Source: Salegentibacter agarivorans
Lineage (GTDB): Bacteria > Bacteroidota > Bacteroidia > Flavobacteriales > Flavobacteriaceae
Reading direction: 5' to 3'
DNA length: 32,407 nucleotides
Assembly: GCF_900113135.1 (NCBI RefSeq)
Contig: NZ_FOOH01000036.1
Span: forward strand, 1-32,407
Numbering within the stretch: position 1 is the first letter of the stretch; each line of letters starts with the position of its first letter. A program made the position numbers and the translations under genes. Of this stretch, positions 7,558-17,200 are shown piece by piece. The notes under the pieces are model-generated. The model did no database searches. It saw only the letters and a program-made list of their open reading frames with translations, and was not told the DNA's origin.

Positions 7558-8799
7558 ATGGAATTACTTACTACTAATAATGTTTGGATGATGGTGTGTA
7601 CCGCGCTGGTATTTTTTATGCACCTGGGCTTTTCACTGCTTGAAGTTGGACTTACAAGGCAAAAAAATGCCATTAATATCCTTTTTAAAAACGTATTTAT
7701 AATTTGTGCCGGGCTACTTACTTATGCCATTATCGGTTTTAATCTTATGTACCCAGGCTCTTTTATCGCCGGATTTATTCCAGATTATTTCTTCGACCTT
7801 TTTGGGTTAAGCGCGCCGGTGGCAGATGGTGCTTTAGACTTAGCCTATAACGAAGGTTACACTTACTGGACAGATTTTCTCTTCCAGGGAATGTTTGCTG
7901 CAACTGCGGCTACAATAGTTTCTGGTGCAGTTGCAGAACGAATTAAACTGGGAAGTTTTATGCTGTTTTCTGTGATCTATATTACCATTGTTTACCCTAT
8001 TGTTGGTTCCTGGAAATGGGGCGGCGGTTTCTTAGACGGACTCGGTTTTTACGATTTTGCCGGTTCTACCCTGGTTCATTCTGTAGGAGGATGGGCAGCT
8101 TTAATAGCTATTTATTTACTGGGTGCGCGTTTAGGGAAATTTGGTAAAGATGGCCAATCTCACGCCATCCCTGGCCATAATATTCCTTTAGCTACTGCAG
8201 GAGTATTTATTCTTTGGTTAGGCTGGTTTGGTTTTAATGGTGGTTCAGTACTTTCAGCCGATCCTTCTTTAACTTCTATTACCCTTGTAACAACTTGTCT
8301 TGCTGCGGCAGCCGGTGGAATTTCTGCCTTCGTGGTTTCTACAATTGCTTATAAGAACTACGATCTTACCATGTTCCTAAATGGAATTTTAGGTGGGCTT
8401 GTTGGTATTACTGCAGGAGCAGACCTTATGTCACCATTAGACGCCGTACTTATTGGTCTTGTTGCCGGTGGAGTTATTGTCTTAGGTGTTGCACTGGTTG
8501 AAAAACTTAAATTAGATGATCCTGTTGGTGCTGTGGCTGTTCACCTGGCTTGTGGTATTTGGGGAACTCTGGCGGTAGGAATTTTTGGAAGTATGGCCGG
8601 TTTTAATCAACTACTTATACAACTGGCAGGCGTAGGAATAATTGGTGCTTTCTGCTGCATTACAGCTTTCGGGATTCTTTCAATTATTAAAGCCACAATG
8701 GGCTTAAGGATGGAAGAAAAAGAAGAAACTGAAGGCCTGGATGCTCACGAGCACGGGATGGATGCTTATGCCGAATTTGGAACAGTACAGGAAAGATAA
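7558..8799 (+). CDS. amtB: Ammonium transporter Amt
   Basis: A 413-residue ammonium channel with about eleven membrane helices. Visible family features: LLEVGLTRQKNAINILFKN (28-46), FQGMFAATAATIVSGAVAER (109-128), the ammonium-recruiting Asp166 in YDFAGS, and the twin pore histidines His174 (STLVHSVGG) and His329 (VAVHLACGIWGT). The cytoplasmic tail (about 384-413) carries GLRMEEKEETEGLDAHEHG, split by the conserved pattern used for PII contact. There is no long signal peptide; the start has the usual out-facing first helix. It is transcribed with glnK and followed by a hairpin and a porin gene. Confidence 0.95.
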   Translation: MELLTTNNVWMMVCTALVFFMHLGFSLLEVGLTRQKNAINILFKNVFIICAGLLTYAIIGFNLMYPGSFIAGFIPDYFFDLFGLSAPVADGALDLAYNEGYTYWTDFLFQGMFAATAATIVSGAVAERIKLGSFMLFSVIYITIVYPIVGSWKWGGGFLDGLGFYDFAGSTLVHSVGGWAALIAIYLLGARLGKFGKDGQSHAIPGHNIPLATAGVFILWLGWFGFNGGSVLSADPSLTSITLVTTCLAAAAGGISAFVVSTIAYKNYDLTMFLNGILGGLVGITAGADLMSPLDAVLIGLVAGGVIVLGVALVEKLKLDDPVGAVAVHLACGIWGTLAVGIFGSMAGFNQLLIQLAGVGIIGAFCCITAFGILSIIKATMGLRMEEKEETEGLDAHEHGMDAYAEFGTVQER

Positions 8800-8813
8800 T
8801 TTTTCAAAAAAAA

Positions 8814-8835
8814 GGAGCGCTTGGCGGAGCGCTCC
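8814..8835. terminator. Hairpin between amtB and the porin gene
   Basis: GGAGCGC (8814-8820), an 8-base loop, GCGCTCC (8829-8835). An A8 run precedes it, but no T-tract follows on the plus strand, so termination of the amtB message is likely partial; it may serve as an attenuator or RNA-stability element ahead of the porin gene. Confidence 0.5.
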
Positions 8836-8901
8836 CTATAAAGTAAACCTCTCATAAAGCTTTGCTCAACACATTTCACTCATTAAACAAGACTATTAAT
8901 T

Positions 8902-10017
8902 ATGAAAAAATTTACTATTACAAATATCCAAAAAATATTCCTTTTAGGCGTATTCTTCGGACTAGGTTCTGGCCTTCAGGCTCAGGAAACTGAAACAACT
9001 GAGGTTGAAAGCTTTATGTCAAAATTTAGTATAAGCGGTTCTGTAGACAGCTATTTTAGAACCAATTTTAATGGATTAAATAAGTACGAATATAATGATG
9101 CGGGTGAACCAATTGCAGGTCCACAGGCACCCGCTTCTTCTTTTGCAAACGATCCCGGTTTTGCCATTGGGATGGCTAATGTAATTTTAGGATATGAAGG
9201 AGAGAAAGTAGGATTTGTAGCCGATTTGGTTTTTGGACCTCGTGGAGAAGATGCGGTGTTTGCTTCTGCTGCACCCAGTAATATCGTAAACCAATTATAT
9301 GTTTACTGGAACGTTTCAGACGCAGTTACTTTAACTATGGGAAATTTCAATACATTTCTGGGTTATGAGGTAATCTCTCCGGCTGCCAACTTCAATTATT
9401 CTACTTCGTATATGTTTTCTTACGGACCATTTTCTCACACCGGAATAAGAGCTGATTTCACCATTGATGATAATTGGAGTGCAATGCTGGCTGTAATGAA
9501 TCCAACTGATTGGACAGAGTTTAATCCTTATGGAAAATATTCTTTTGGAGGTCAACTTGGCTATTCAACCGGGGAAGGCAGTGCTTTTTTGAACCTAATT
9601 TATGGGGAACAAATGCCCCTCTCAGATGAAGCTACTTTTCAAATAGATTTAACTACCGGATGGGATTTTAGCGATGCCTTTTATTTGGGATTAAACACCA
9701 CTTATAATACTACTGATGGAGAAGGGTTTTATGGTGCAGCTGTTTATCCACAAATCCAGACTTCAGAGAATTTTGCTATTGGTTTAAGAGCAGAATATTT
9801 TAAAGAATTAGAAGACGGTGGGCCGGTTTATGGTGCAGATGCCGAAGCATTGGACTTCACCCTTACCGGAAGTTATACTCTTGGAAGCCTTACCCTTAAA
9901 CCTGAATTACGTTTAGATAAAGTATCTAACACAGCATCACCGGTGTTTTTAAATTCAGATTTAGAAGGAACCGATAATCTTTCATCTTTTGTGCTAGCTG
10001 CGATTTATGCTTTTTAA
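8902..10017 (+). CDS. Outer-membrane beta-barrel porin next to amtB
   Basis: A 371-residue secreted protein with a signal peptide (positively charged start, hydrophobic core about 12-26, cleavage near LQAQ). The mature part alternates polar and aromatic residues in strand-like stretches (FSISGSVDSYFRTNF, GFVADLVFGPRG, YVYWNVSDAVTLTMGNF in parts) and ends in a phenylalanine (IYAF), as outer-membrane barrels do. It fits the Bacteroidota BBP2-like putative porins. Its place behind glnK-amtB suggests it supplies ammonium or small nitrogen compounds to the periplasm; that role is inference. Confidence 0.72.
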   Translation: MKKFTITNIQKIFLLGVFFGLGSGLQAQETETTEVESFMSKFSISGSVDSYFRTNFNGLNKYEYNDAGEPIAGPQAPASSFANDPGFAIGMANVILGYEGEKVGFVADLVFGPRGEDAVFASAAPSNIVNQLYVYWNVSDAVTLTMGNFNTFLGYEVISPAANFNYSTSYMFSYGPFSHTGIRADFTIDDNWSAMLAVMNPTDWTEFNPYGKYSFGGQLGYSTGEGSAFLNLIYGEQMPLSDEATFQIDLTTGWDFSDAFYLGLNTTYNTTDGEGFYGAAVYPQIQTSENFAIGLRAEYFKELEDGGPVYGADAEALDFTLTGSYTLGSLTLKPELRLDKVSNTASPVFLNSDLEGTDNLSSFVLAAIYAF

Positions 10018-10155
10018 AACAAATATTTGATTTTTTGATACCTGTTGAAATAGTTGTTTCTGAATGATTATCAGGTGGGAAATTAACAACAAATAAATTA
10101 CAATTATTAGCATAGAAAGGATTATGTAGTAAAAGATCAACAAATTGGAATCACC

Positions 10156-10192
10156 CTCCGGTATCCTTAAGTCTGAATACCGTCCGCCGGAG
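10156..10192. repeat. Imperfect inverted repeat downstream of the porin gene
   Basis: CTCCGGTAT at 10156-10164 faces ATACC (10177-10181) and CCGGAG (10187-10192), giving a stem interrupted by five unpaired bases. It lies in the 242-base gap between convergent genes; no T-tract follows. Possibly a weak terminator or a repeat element. I see nothing else in this gap. Confidence 0.35.
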
Positions 10193-10259
10193 TTGGTGGT
10201 TTCGTAGTTATTAAATTATACGTTTCAACACTCGTGAGCATCAGCAGTTTTTTCCTGAA

Positions 10260-11684
10260 TTAACCTTCAGCTTTATAATATTTTGCTTCTCCCAGGTATT
10301 CCCTGATTTTGTCGTTATAAGCTTCACTTAATTTAAGGTCTAAAATACCCTCAATCTCATATAAAGCTTCCATATCGTCAAATCCGGTTTTTAATAAATC
10401 TTCAAGATATAAAAGGGCGGTTTCGTGATCGCCATCGTGACCCGCAATTTTAATGATGTTTAAATAAGCCTCAGGATCTTCCTTATCAAATATAGTTCTA
10501 AGTACACTAACAAACACTTTAGAACGCGGTGTGGCCTGGGAATTCACATACCCATCGTAATAATTTTTGCTAAGATTATCTAGAAAACCTTGCAGCCTGC
10601 TAGCCATTTTTTGTTTAGGTCCGCTAAACTTTTCTTCGTTTTTCTTTAAATCTTCTACCTGGGCAGCCCACCAGCCCACATTTTCGAAATTTGAAGTCAC
10701 CACATCGGTTTCCATATAATAAATATATTCTTCCTGTTTAGCTTCTTCAGATGCTGCTACATTTCGGTAATCCCTTCTCTGCTCTTTAAAGGCTTTATTC
10801 CTTCTTATATTTCTTATTTGATCGCGCAAATCTACGTCTATATCAAAATCTTCATACTTATCTTCTATTTGCTTCAGTTTTTCGAAAGCCTGGTAATAAT
10901 TTCTGGTACGCCTTAAAACTTCGGCATATTCTACTTCAGCATCAAAAAGTGATTTTACTAAATTTAAATCTTTAGTCCTTTTACCTTCTTTCATCGCATT
11001 CAGGGTAAAGCCGGCTACCGCATTCCTAATCACATCCACATCTGGCCACTCTACATCTTCTTCACAGGTATAATAATTTATTTCCGTTGGAAAGTTTTTA
11101 CTGTCCAGGTAGTTTTCAATTTCCTCTAAAACGAACATAGAATTATTACTATCGCAAGCCAACGCACTAAACATAAATTTATTATTGATACTTAAATATT
11201 CGGTATTTATCCAGGCATTTTCTACCGCCAATACTCCTGAAATGTTATTGTAAAGAAAAGGCAGTGCCGTAGCCAGTTGGCCGCCGGCTGAAAGACCCGC
11301 CACGTAAACCTGTTTGCGATCTATAGACAGCATCCCGTCTACCTGGTTAATAAAGGGAGCTACTTTGTCCAGGTTATTTTTTAAAGAATCTTGTTTTAAA
11401 TTTAAATTAGAAGAGGCAATTATATAAGACTGTTCTTCGGCTACTGTTCTAAAAAGCTGGGTGGTTGCTCTTCCCCGGCCTTCGTGATCAAAAACAAAGA
11501 TTACCGGCCATTGTTCCTTTTGATTAAAATTTTGTGGCAGATAAATTGCAAAATTACTCGCCGTGGTATCGGCAGTTGGTATAGAATCTACAATTTTACC
11601 AAGAGGAAGTTCTATTTCTTGCGCATTGCCAAATTGAAAAATAAAAGTAAAAAGCAATATTAAAATTGGTATCCTTTTCATCAT
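10260..11684 (-). CDS. Secreted alpha/beta-hydrolase-like protein with helical C-terminal half
   Basis: A 474-residue protein with a signal peptide (MMKRIPILILLFTFIFQFGNAQ, cleavage near residue 20-22). Residues about 40-230 resemble an esterase/dienelactone-hydrolase-like alpha/beta hydrolase: WPVIFVFDHEGRG (59-71) and a nucleophile elbow GLSAGGQ (130-136, Ser132). The second half (about 240-474) is helical and rich in charged residues, with TPR-like stretches (YYQAFEKLKQIEDKYEDF; HETALLYLEDLLKTGF). A catalytic acid and histidine are not obvious to me, so activity is uncertain. Exported to the periplasm or outside. It stands alone, convergent with the porin gene. Confidence 0.6.
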   Translation of the reverse strand: MMKRIPILILLFTFIFQFGNAQEIELPLGKIVDSIPTADTTASNFAIYLPQNFNQKEQWPVIFVFDHEGRGRATTQLFRTVAEEQSYIIASSNLNLKQDSLKNNLDKVAPFINQVDGMLSIDRKQVYVAGLSAGGQLATALPFLYNNISGVLAVENAWINTEYLSINNKFMFSALACDSNNSMFVLEEIENYLDSKNFPTEINYYTCEEDVEWPDVDVIRNAVAGFTLNAMKEGKRTKDLNLVKSLFDAEVEYAEVLRRTRNYYQAFEKLKQIEDKYEDFDIDVDLRDQIRNIRRNKAFKEQRRDYRNVAASEEAKQEEYIYYMETDVVTSNFENVGWWAAQVEDLKKNEEKFSGPKQKMASRLQGFLDNLSKNYYDGYVNSQATPRSKVFVSVLRTIFDKEDPEAYLNIIKIAGHDGDHETALLYLEDLLKTGFDDMEALYEIEGILDLKLSEAYNDKIREYLGEAKYYKAEG

Positions 11685-11734
11685 AATCTTAAATAATTAA
11701 TATAAATATAAGCATAGATATCAAAGATCGTGCA

Positions 11735-11762
11735 TAAAAAAGCCCTCATCATAGATGAAGGC
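11735..11762 (-). terminator. Terminator of the DUF1328 gene (minus strand)
   Basis: On the minus strand AGCCTTCATC, loop TAT, GATGAGGGCT (11762-11741, one mismatch) is followed by T6 at 11740-11735. It lies 27 bases past the stop of the gene at 11790. Confidence 0.75.
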
Positions 11763-11789
11763 TAAATAATTATATAGGTGAGATAGATT

Positions 11790-11984
11790 CTATTTTTTTA
11801 TTCGTTGTAATCTCATTTGGTCTTTTCTAAAAAACAAACGCGCAACTAAAGAGACTACTAATAAGTCTGCAAAGATTAAAAACAACACCCTCACTACTTC
11901 AATACCGGCAAAATTTAATCCGGAAAATCCTATCGCACCGGTTAATGCCGCTACGATTAGATATAATGTACTATACTTTCTCAT
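11790..11984 (-). CDS. Small DUF1328-like membrane protein
   Basis: A 64-residue protein with two hydrophobic helices (about 7-27, LYLIVAALTGAIGFSGLNFAG in parts; 31-51, VRVLFLIFADLLVVSLVARLFF) and a basic tail KDQMRLQRIKK. The order (aromatic start, GAIGFSGLNFAGIEVVRVLFLIF) follows the DUF1328/YtjA pattern of small stress-associated inner-membrane proteins. Two GCTATA elements lie upstream on the plus strand (about 12010 and 12052). It has its own terminator, so it is a single-gene unit. Confidence 0.65.
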   Translation of the reverse strand: MRKYSTLYLIVAALTGAIGFSGLNFAGIEVVRVLFLIFADLLVVSLVARLFFRKDQMRLQRIKK

Positions 11985-12201
11985 AATGTAATTTCTTTTT
12001 TGTAAAAATAGCTATAGTATAGTCGTCATGGTATTAACAAAATTACAATTTGCTATACTTTAACTAAAACAAAATTTGAATTAAGAATTTCGTTAAAAAC
12101 AGGTGAAAAAGCAAAAGGATTTAACGAATTTCTGAATTTTAATTATTAAAAATAAGCGAGTTTAAAATGTAAAGAAAGGAAAGTATTAAAAAACATTAGA
12201 A

Positions 12202-12651
12202 TCATTTTATTTTACTCTTATTTATAGCTGCAAAATCTACTACCTGGGAAAGTACAATATGGGTTTTGGTTTCTCCATAAGTAATAAGTTTATCAATAAA
12301 TTCTTCCAAATGAACCTGATCCCGAAGAACAACTTCCATAATTATATTTTCATTACCGGTAATGCGATAACAATTATTAACTTCTTTAAATTCTTTTACT
12401 TTTTCTAAAAATGGTTTTAATCTTCCCATAAAAGCCCTAAGCGTAATAATTGCTTTTAACTGGTAACCTGTCCTATGATAGGAAATTTGGGTTTTATAGC
12501 CTTTTATAATCCCGGCATCTTCCATTTTTTTTACCCTTTCTGCCACGGCCGGGGAGCTTAAACCTACTTCCCTACCAATTTCGGCAAAAGAATATCTGGC
12601 ATTTTCCTGCAATCGTGTTAAGATTGCCCAGTTAAGCTCATCTACTTGCAT
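12202..12651 (-). CDS. Lrp/AsnC family transcriptional regulator
   Basis: A 149-residue regulator. Residues 1-60 form the AsnC-type helix-turn-helix (LNWAILTRLQENARYSFAEIG in parts, then VGLSSPAVAERVKKMEDAGIIKGY); residues about 65-149 form the RAM/ACT-like sensor domain that binds amino acids and builds octamers (ITGNENIIMEVVLRD, KTHIVLSQVV). The start was set at 12651 (MQVDELNW), which matches the usual N-terminus and leaves a leader of about 58 bases after the minus-strand -7 box TATCTTTG (12723-12716); the longer frame to 12702 begins inside that leader. It is divergent from the gene at 12768 over a region with regularly spaced GAAATTAAA copies, which looks autoregulatory. Confidence 0.9.
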   Translation of the reverse strand: MQVDELNWAILTRLQENARYSFAEIGREVGLSSPAVAERVKKMEDAGIIKGYKTQISYHRTGYQLKAIITLRAFMGRLKPFLEKVKEFKEVNNCYRITGNENIIMEVVLRDQVHLEEFIDKLITYGETKTHIVLSQVVDFAAINKSKIK

Positions 12652-12676
12652 ATTAAAGTTTTTAAATATAAATACC

Positions 12677-12762
12677 TTAAATTTAAAGGTAAAACATCTC
12701 ATTGAAATTAAAACACAAAGATAGACTATTTAATTTCTCATTAATTTTATGCTGAAATTAAA
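12677..12762. promoter_or_regulatory. Phased GAAATTAAA operator array between lrp-like gene and 12768 gene
   Basis: GAAATTAAA at 12704-12712, its inverse TTTAATTTC at 12729-12737, and GAAATTAAA again at 12754-12762 are separated by exactly 16 bases each (25-base centre spacing). A related TTAAATTTAA lies about 26 bases further left (12677-12686). The minus-strand -7 box TATCTTTG of the regulator (12723-12716) lies between copies one and two; the likely plus-strand -7 box TAATTTTA (12742-12749) lies between copies two and three. Regular phasing suits a multimeric Lrp-type protein. Confidence 0.5.
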
Positions 12763-12767
12763 TAAAA

Positions 12768-13172
12768 ATGGCTCAGGCTTTCCCTAATAATACATATCAC
12801 ATGCCGGTTTACCGGAAAGCGCTGGAAATCTTTAAACTTTCCAGGGCAATGGCGGTGCATTTTACCCAGGATAAGCACGTTGTGGAAATGGGATTTTCAG
12901 CCTGCCCTAAAGACCGATATGCAGGAGACCTTGTTTCTGAATCGCTTCAACTTGCTCCCGGTATAGCTTCAGTGGCTACAGCAAAAAGTTCTGGTTCCCG
13001 TTTAGAACGAATTAGAAATATTAGGAAAGCGAGTAAAAGTCTACAATTACTCTGTAAAAATCTAGAATTTTCAGGAGCTAAAGAACATGAATTTCTAAAT
13101 TTACTTAAGAAAGAAATTCATATTTTCGATAAGATGATTGCAGACTGGATTCAACAAATTAGAAAGGTGTAA
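12768..13172 (+). CDS. Helical protein, four-helix-bundle-like, hypothetical
   Basis: A 134-residue protein that is predicted mostly helical and has no signal or membrane segment. The order of segments (MPVYRKALEIFKLSRAMAVHF, then KDRYAGDLVSESLQLAPGIASVA in parts, then SRLERIRNIRKASKSLQLLCKNLEF and KEIHIFDKMIADWIQQIRKV in parts) resembles the four-helix-bundle proteins related to the 23S rRNA intervening-sequence protein and Avd, though the usual signature between helices two and three is weak. It is divergent from the Lrp-like regulator across the GAAATTAAA array and so is probably its target. Confidence 0.5.
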   Translation: MAQAFPNNTYHMPVYRKALEIFKLSRAMAVHFTQDKHVVEMGFSACPKDRYAGDLVSESLQLAPGIASVATAKSSGSRLERIRNIRKASKSLQLLCKNLEFSGAKEHEFLNLLKKEIHIFDKMIADWIQQIRKV

Positions 13173-13181
13173 GCTTCAAAT

Positions 13182-13793
13182 TTAGAAGAAAGCGATTTTA
13201 ATCCCTTCAATAAGCATATTGGTTCCTATAATTGCTATTATTAGTCCCATTATTTTTTCAATCACAATAATCTTATTTTGTCCAATAAACCGCACCAGGT
13301 AATCACTGGAAATAAATGCCAGGTGGTTTAAAACCATAATTAATCCGAACATTGCTACAATAATTGCCATATCTACATAACTAGCGGTGGTAGTATAGTT
13401 CATGGCGGTTACAATAGTTCCCGGCCCGGCAAGAATTGGAATTGCCAGTGGAGAAATTGAGATTCCTTCGTTAAAATCAATTTCGGTTTGGTTATCAATA
13501 CTAGATTGCTGCGCCCTAATCATTTCAAAACCTACAAAAAACACAAGGATTCCCCCGGTAATTTTAAAGGCAGGAATTGTGAGACCAAAAAGTTGAAAAA
13601 TGTATTTTCCCAACAGAATAAATCCTGTAACAATTACGAATGCCGTGAAAGTCGCTTTTTTAGAAATAAAACGCTTTCTTTTTCCATCGGCCTGTTTGGT
13701 AAGGCTAAGAAATATAGGAATATTCCCCACGGGATTATTAATCGCGAAGAATGCGGTAAACGCACCTATGGCATATAACCAGATATTTTCCAT
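13182..13793 (-). CDS. MarC family (UPF0056) integral membrane protein
   Basis: A 203-residue inner-membrane protein with six hydrophobic helices. Family hallmarks are the early AFFAINNPVGNIPIFLSLT (about 14-32), the GGILVFFVGFEMI stretch (about 79-91), and SPLAIPILAGPGTIVTAM (about 113-130), all typical of MarC/YhgN proteins. Despite the name, a role in multiple antibiotic resistance was not upheld for E. coli MarC and the transported substrate is unknown. It ends nine bases from the end of the convergent gene at 13172 and appears to be a single-gene unit. Confidence 0.9.
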   Translation of the reverse strand: MENIWLYAIGAFTAFFAINNPVGNIPIFLSLTKQADGKRKRFISKKATFTAFVIVTGFILLGKYIFQLFGLTIPAFKITGGILVFFVGFEMIRAQQSSIDNQTEIDFNEGISISPLAIPILAGPGTIVTAMNYTTTASYVDMAIIVAMFGLIMVLNHLAFISSDYLVRFIGQNKIIVIEKIMGLIIAIIGTNMLIEGIKIAFF

Positions 13794-14009
13794 AGATTTA
13801 AATTTTTGGCACTTACGAAGTTACAGGTTAAATTTTAGAAGCTGCAAAACTAATCTGAATTTTAGCGCTGCCCAATAAAAAAGATGAAAATTTTAAAGCA
13901 CCTTCAAACCTTGCAATTAAAATATTCCGTTTTTAGAAAATTGAAGAAATAACCGGGGCGGTTCATGGAATGATATTACTGAAACCCTGAGATAAAATTA
14001 TTCTTAAAT

Positions 14010-14043
14010 TAAAAATCCCAATGAGGCTTTCGCCCATTGGGAT
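14010..14043 (-). terminator. Terminator for the icmF transcript (minus strand)
   Basis: ATCCCAATG (14015-14023) and CATTGGGAT (14035-14043) enclose a GGC-tttc-GCC inner stem. On the minus strand a T5 run follows at 14015-14011. It is the only one of the three hairpins after icmF with a proper T-tract in the right direction. Confidence 0.65.
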
Positions 14044-14142
14044 GATTTATCAATAACTCTGTAATATTAAAGCCGTGATCGCCAGGCTCATCACTTCATT
14101 TTTTTTCTAATAAACTGCTTTAACAACATTCCGGTTTTAAAG

Positions 14143-14215
14143 ATCCCGATATCGCTGCGCTTATCGGGATAAGCGATTCGCACGCATTCTCAAAGCTTTT
14201 CGCTTTGAGAATGCG
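14143..14215. repeat. Two tandem palindromes directly downstream of icmF
   Basis: First palindrome: ATCCCGATA (14143-14151) with TATCGGGAT (14162-14170). Second: CGCATTCTCAAAGC (14183-14196) with its perfect 14-base complement (14202-14215), loop TTTTC. They begin 10 bases after the icmF stop codon. No T-tract follows, so they look like 3'-end protecting or repeat-family hairpins rather than simple terminators. Confidence 0.6.
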
Positions 14216-14224
14216 GCTCTCTGC

Positions 14225-17200
14225 TTACATATTTCTTCTATATTGCCCGCCAACCTCAAACATCGCCTGGGTTATTTGGCCCAAAGAACAAACTTTGGTG
14301 GCTTCCATTAATTCTTTAAAAATATTCTCATTTTTAATAGAGGCCTCTTTAATTTTCTCTAAAGCTGCTTCAGCTGAATCTTCTTTGGCTTTGTGAAGCG
14401 TACGCAAAGTTTTAAGCTGATGCTGTTTTTCTTCTTCCGTAGCTCTAATTACTTCTCCCGGTGTTACCGTTGGTGAGCCGGTAGAACTTAAAAACGTATT
14501 TACACCAATAATTGGATAATCGCCATTATGCTTTAAAGTTTCATAATGCAAGCTCTCCTCCTGGATTTTCCCACGTTGGTACATAGTTTCCATCGCGCCA
14601 AGAACTCCGCCTCTTTCGGTTATTCTATCGAATTCGGTTAAAACGGCTTCTTCTACAAGATCGGTTAATTCTTCGATAATAAAAGAACCCTGAATTGGAT
14701 TCTCGTTTTTCGCAAGTCCCAGCTCTTTATTGATAATTAACTGAATAGCCATTGCTCTTCTTACCGAAGCTTCGGTTGGCGTGGTGATCGCTTCATCATA
14801 CGCGTTGGTATGCAATGAATTACAATTGTCATAAATCGCGTAAAGTGCCTGAAGCGTAGTTCTAATATCGTTAAAATCTATTTCCTGCGCGTGTAGTGAT
14901 CTACCTGAGGTTTGAATATGGTATTTCAACATTTGCGCCCTTGGATTTGCACCGTACTTATGTTTCAGTGCTTTAGACCAAATTTTTCTGGCTACACGTC
15001 CTATTACTGCATATTCAGGATCTATTCCGTTAGAAAAGAAGAAAGAAAGGTTTGGACCAAATTTATTGATATCCATTCCCCTGCTTAAGTAATATTCCAC
15101 GTAAGTGAAACCATTAGCCAGGGTAAATGCTAACTGTGTAATTGGATTTGCACCCGCTTCAGCAATATGATATCCGGAAATTGAAACCGAATAAAAATTC
15201 CTTACTTTTTCTTTAATAAAATGTTCCTGAACATCACCCATTAAACGTAAAGCGAATTCCGTAGAAAAAATACAGGTATTTTGTGCCTGGTCTTCTTTCA
15301 AAATATCAGCCTGAACAGTTCCACGAACCACGCTAATAGTTTTTTCTTTAATTTCTTCATAAACCTCTGCCGGTAGAACCTGGTCTCCGGTTAGTCCTAA
15401 AAGCATTAAACCAAGTCCGTTGTTTCCTTCGGGCAATTCTCCACGATAAACGGGACGGTCTAAATCACGATCATCATAGAGTTCTTTATATTTCGCCTCA
15501 ACTTTATCCTCCAGCCCGTTTTCTTTAATGTATTTCTCACATTGCTGATCTATAGCCGCATTCATAAAAAAACCAAGCAACATTGGCGCCGGTCCATTTA
15601 TAGTCATACTTACCGATGTCATGGCATCTGCCAGATCAAAGCCTGAATAGAGTTTTTTAGCATCATCCAAACAGCAAATAGAAACCCCGGAATTTCCAAT
15701 TTTTCCATAAATATCGGGACGTTCATCTGGATCGTTTCCGTAAAGCGTTACCGAATCAAAAGCGGTAGAAAGCCTTTTTGCGGGTAAGCCCATACTCACA
15801 TAATGAAATCGGCGGTTGGTACGCTCTGGCCCACCTTCACCGGCAAACATTCTTGTAGGATCTTCGCCTTGTCTCTTAAACGGATAAAGACCTGCGGTAT
15901 ATGGAAATTCTCCCGGAACATTTTCCTGAAGGCACCATTTTAAAATATCGCCCCAGGCTTTATATTTTGGAAGTGAAACTTTTGGAATTTGTGTATGTGA
16001 AAGCGACTCGGTATGTGTATCTATTTTAATCTCTTTATCACGAACTTTAAAGGAATAAACAGGCTCTACATATTTATTTACCTTCTCCTGCCAGCTCTGG
16101 ATCACTTCCCAGTTATAAGGATCGAGGTCCATTTTTACACGATCAAATTCAGCAAAAAGAAGCTTTAGAAAATCTTTTTGGGAATCTTCGGCAAACTCAT
16201 TTATTTCTTCCTGGTTAATGCCGTGTTTTTCTAAATATTGAGATTGATTATTTGTCATTTCCAAACCAGAAACCGACTCGATAGTTTTGAAAACTCCATA
16301 TAGTTTTTGAGCTACTTCAGCCTGGTTTGCAGCTTTCTCGTCGTAGCTTCTGTTATTTTCAGCAATTTCTGAAAGATAACGTGTTCGTTTCGGTGGAATT
16401 ACGAAGATCTTTTCACTCATTTCTGCTGAAATCTCAAAAGTAGAATTCAGATCGGCTTTAGTTTTTTCAGCAATCTTATCCATAATTTGACGATATAGGG
16501 TGTTCATCCCCGGATCGTTAAACTGAGAGGCGATGGTTCCAAAAACCGGAAGTTTCTCAGCGTCTTCATGCCATAATTGGTGGTTTCGCTGATATTGCTT
16601 TTTCACATCACGCAAAGCATCCTGTGCACCACGTTTATCAAATTTATTGATCGCCACTAAATCGGCAAAATCAAGCATATCAATTTTCTCTAACTGCGTA
16701 GCTGCACCAAATTCCGGGGTCATCACGTATAGAGCAACGTCAGAATGATCCATAATTTCGGTATCACTCTGCCCAATTCCGGAAGTTTCGAGAATAATTA
16801 AGTCGAATTCAGCAGCTTTTAAAACTTCAACGGCTTCAGCCACGTGTTTAGAAAGTGCAAGGTTAGATTGGCGGGTAGCCAGCGAACGCATATAAACGTG
16901 CTTGTTGTTTATGGCATTCATCCTAATTCTATCTCCCAGCAAAGCGCCGCCGGTCTTCCTTTTAGAAGGATCTACAGAAATAATCCCGATATTTTTCTCA
17001 GGAAAATCACCTAAAAATCGGCGTACCAATTCGTCTACCAAACTGGATTTCCCTGAACCACCGGTTCCGGTAATTCCAAGAACTGGAATTTCGCTTTTAT
17101 CTGTGTCTTCTCTTAAAGGTTCAAAATGCTTCAGAAAAGAATCGTGTTTATTTTCAGCCAGCGAAATTAGCCTTGAAATAGTATTTACATTCTTATTTTT

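Larger units (their letters stand above)
13794..14224. other. 431-base gene-free stretch with three hairpins
   Basis: No coding frame or tRNA is visible. Besides the hairpins listed separately (14010-14043, 14143-14170, 14183-14215), all of which lie downstream of the icmF stop, the rest is AT-rich sequence, part of which must carry the marC promoter. Confidence 0.6.

Noticed and set aside
13402-13878. Several plus-strand frames of 64-96 codons
   Set aside because: All lie antisense to marC, which has clear family motifs.
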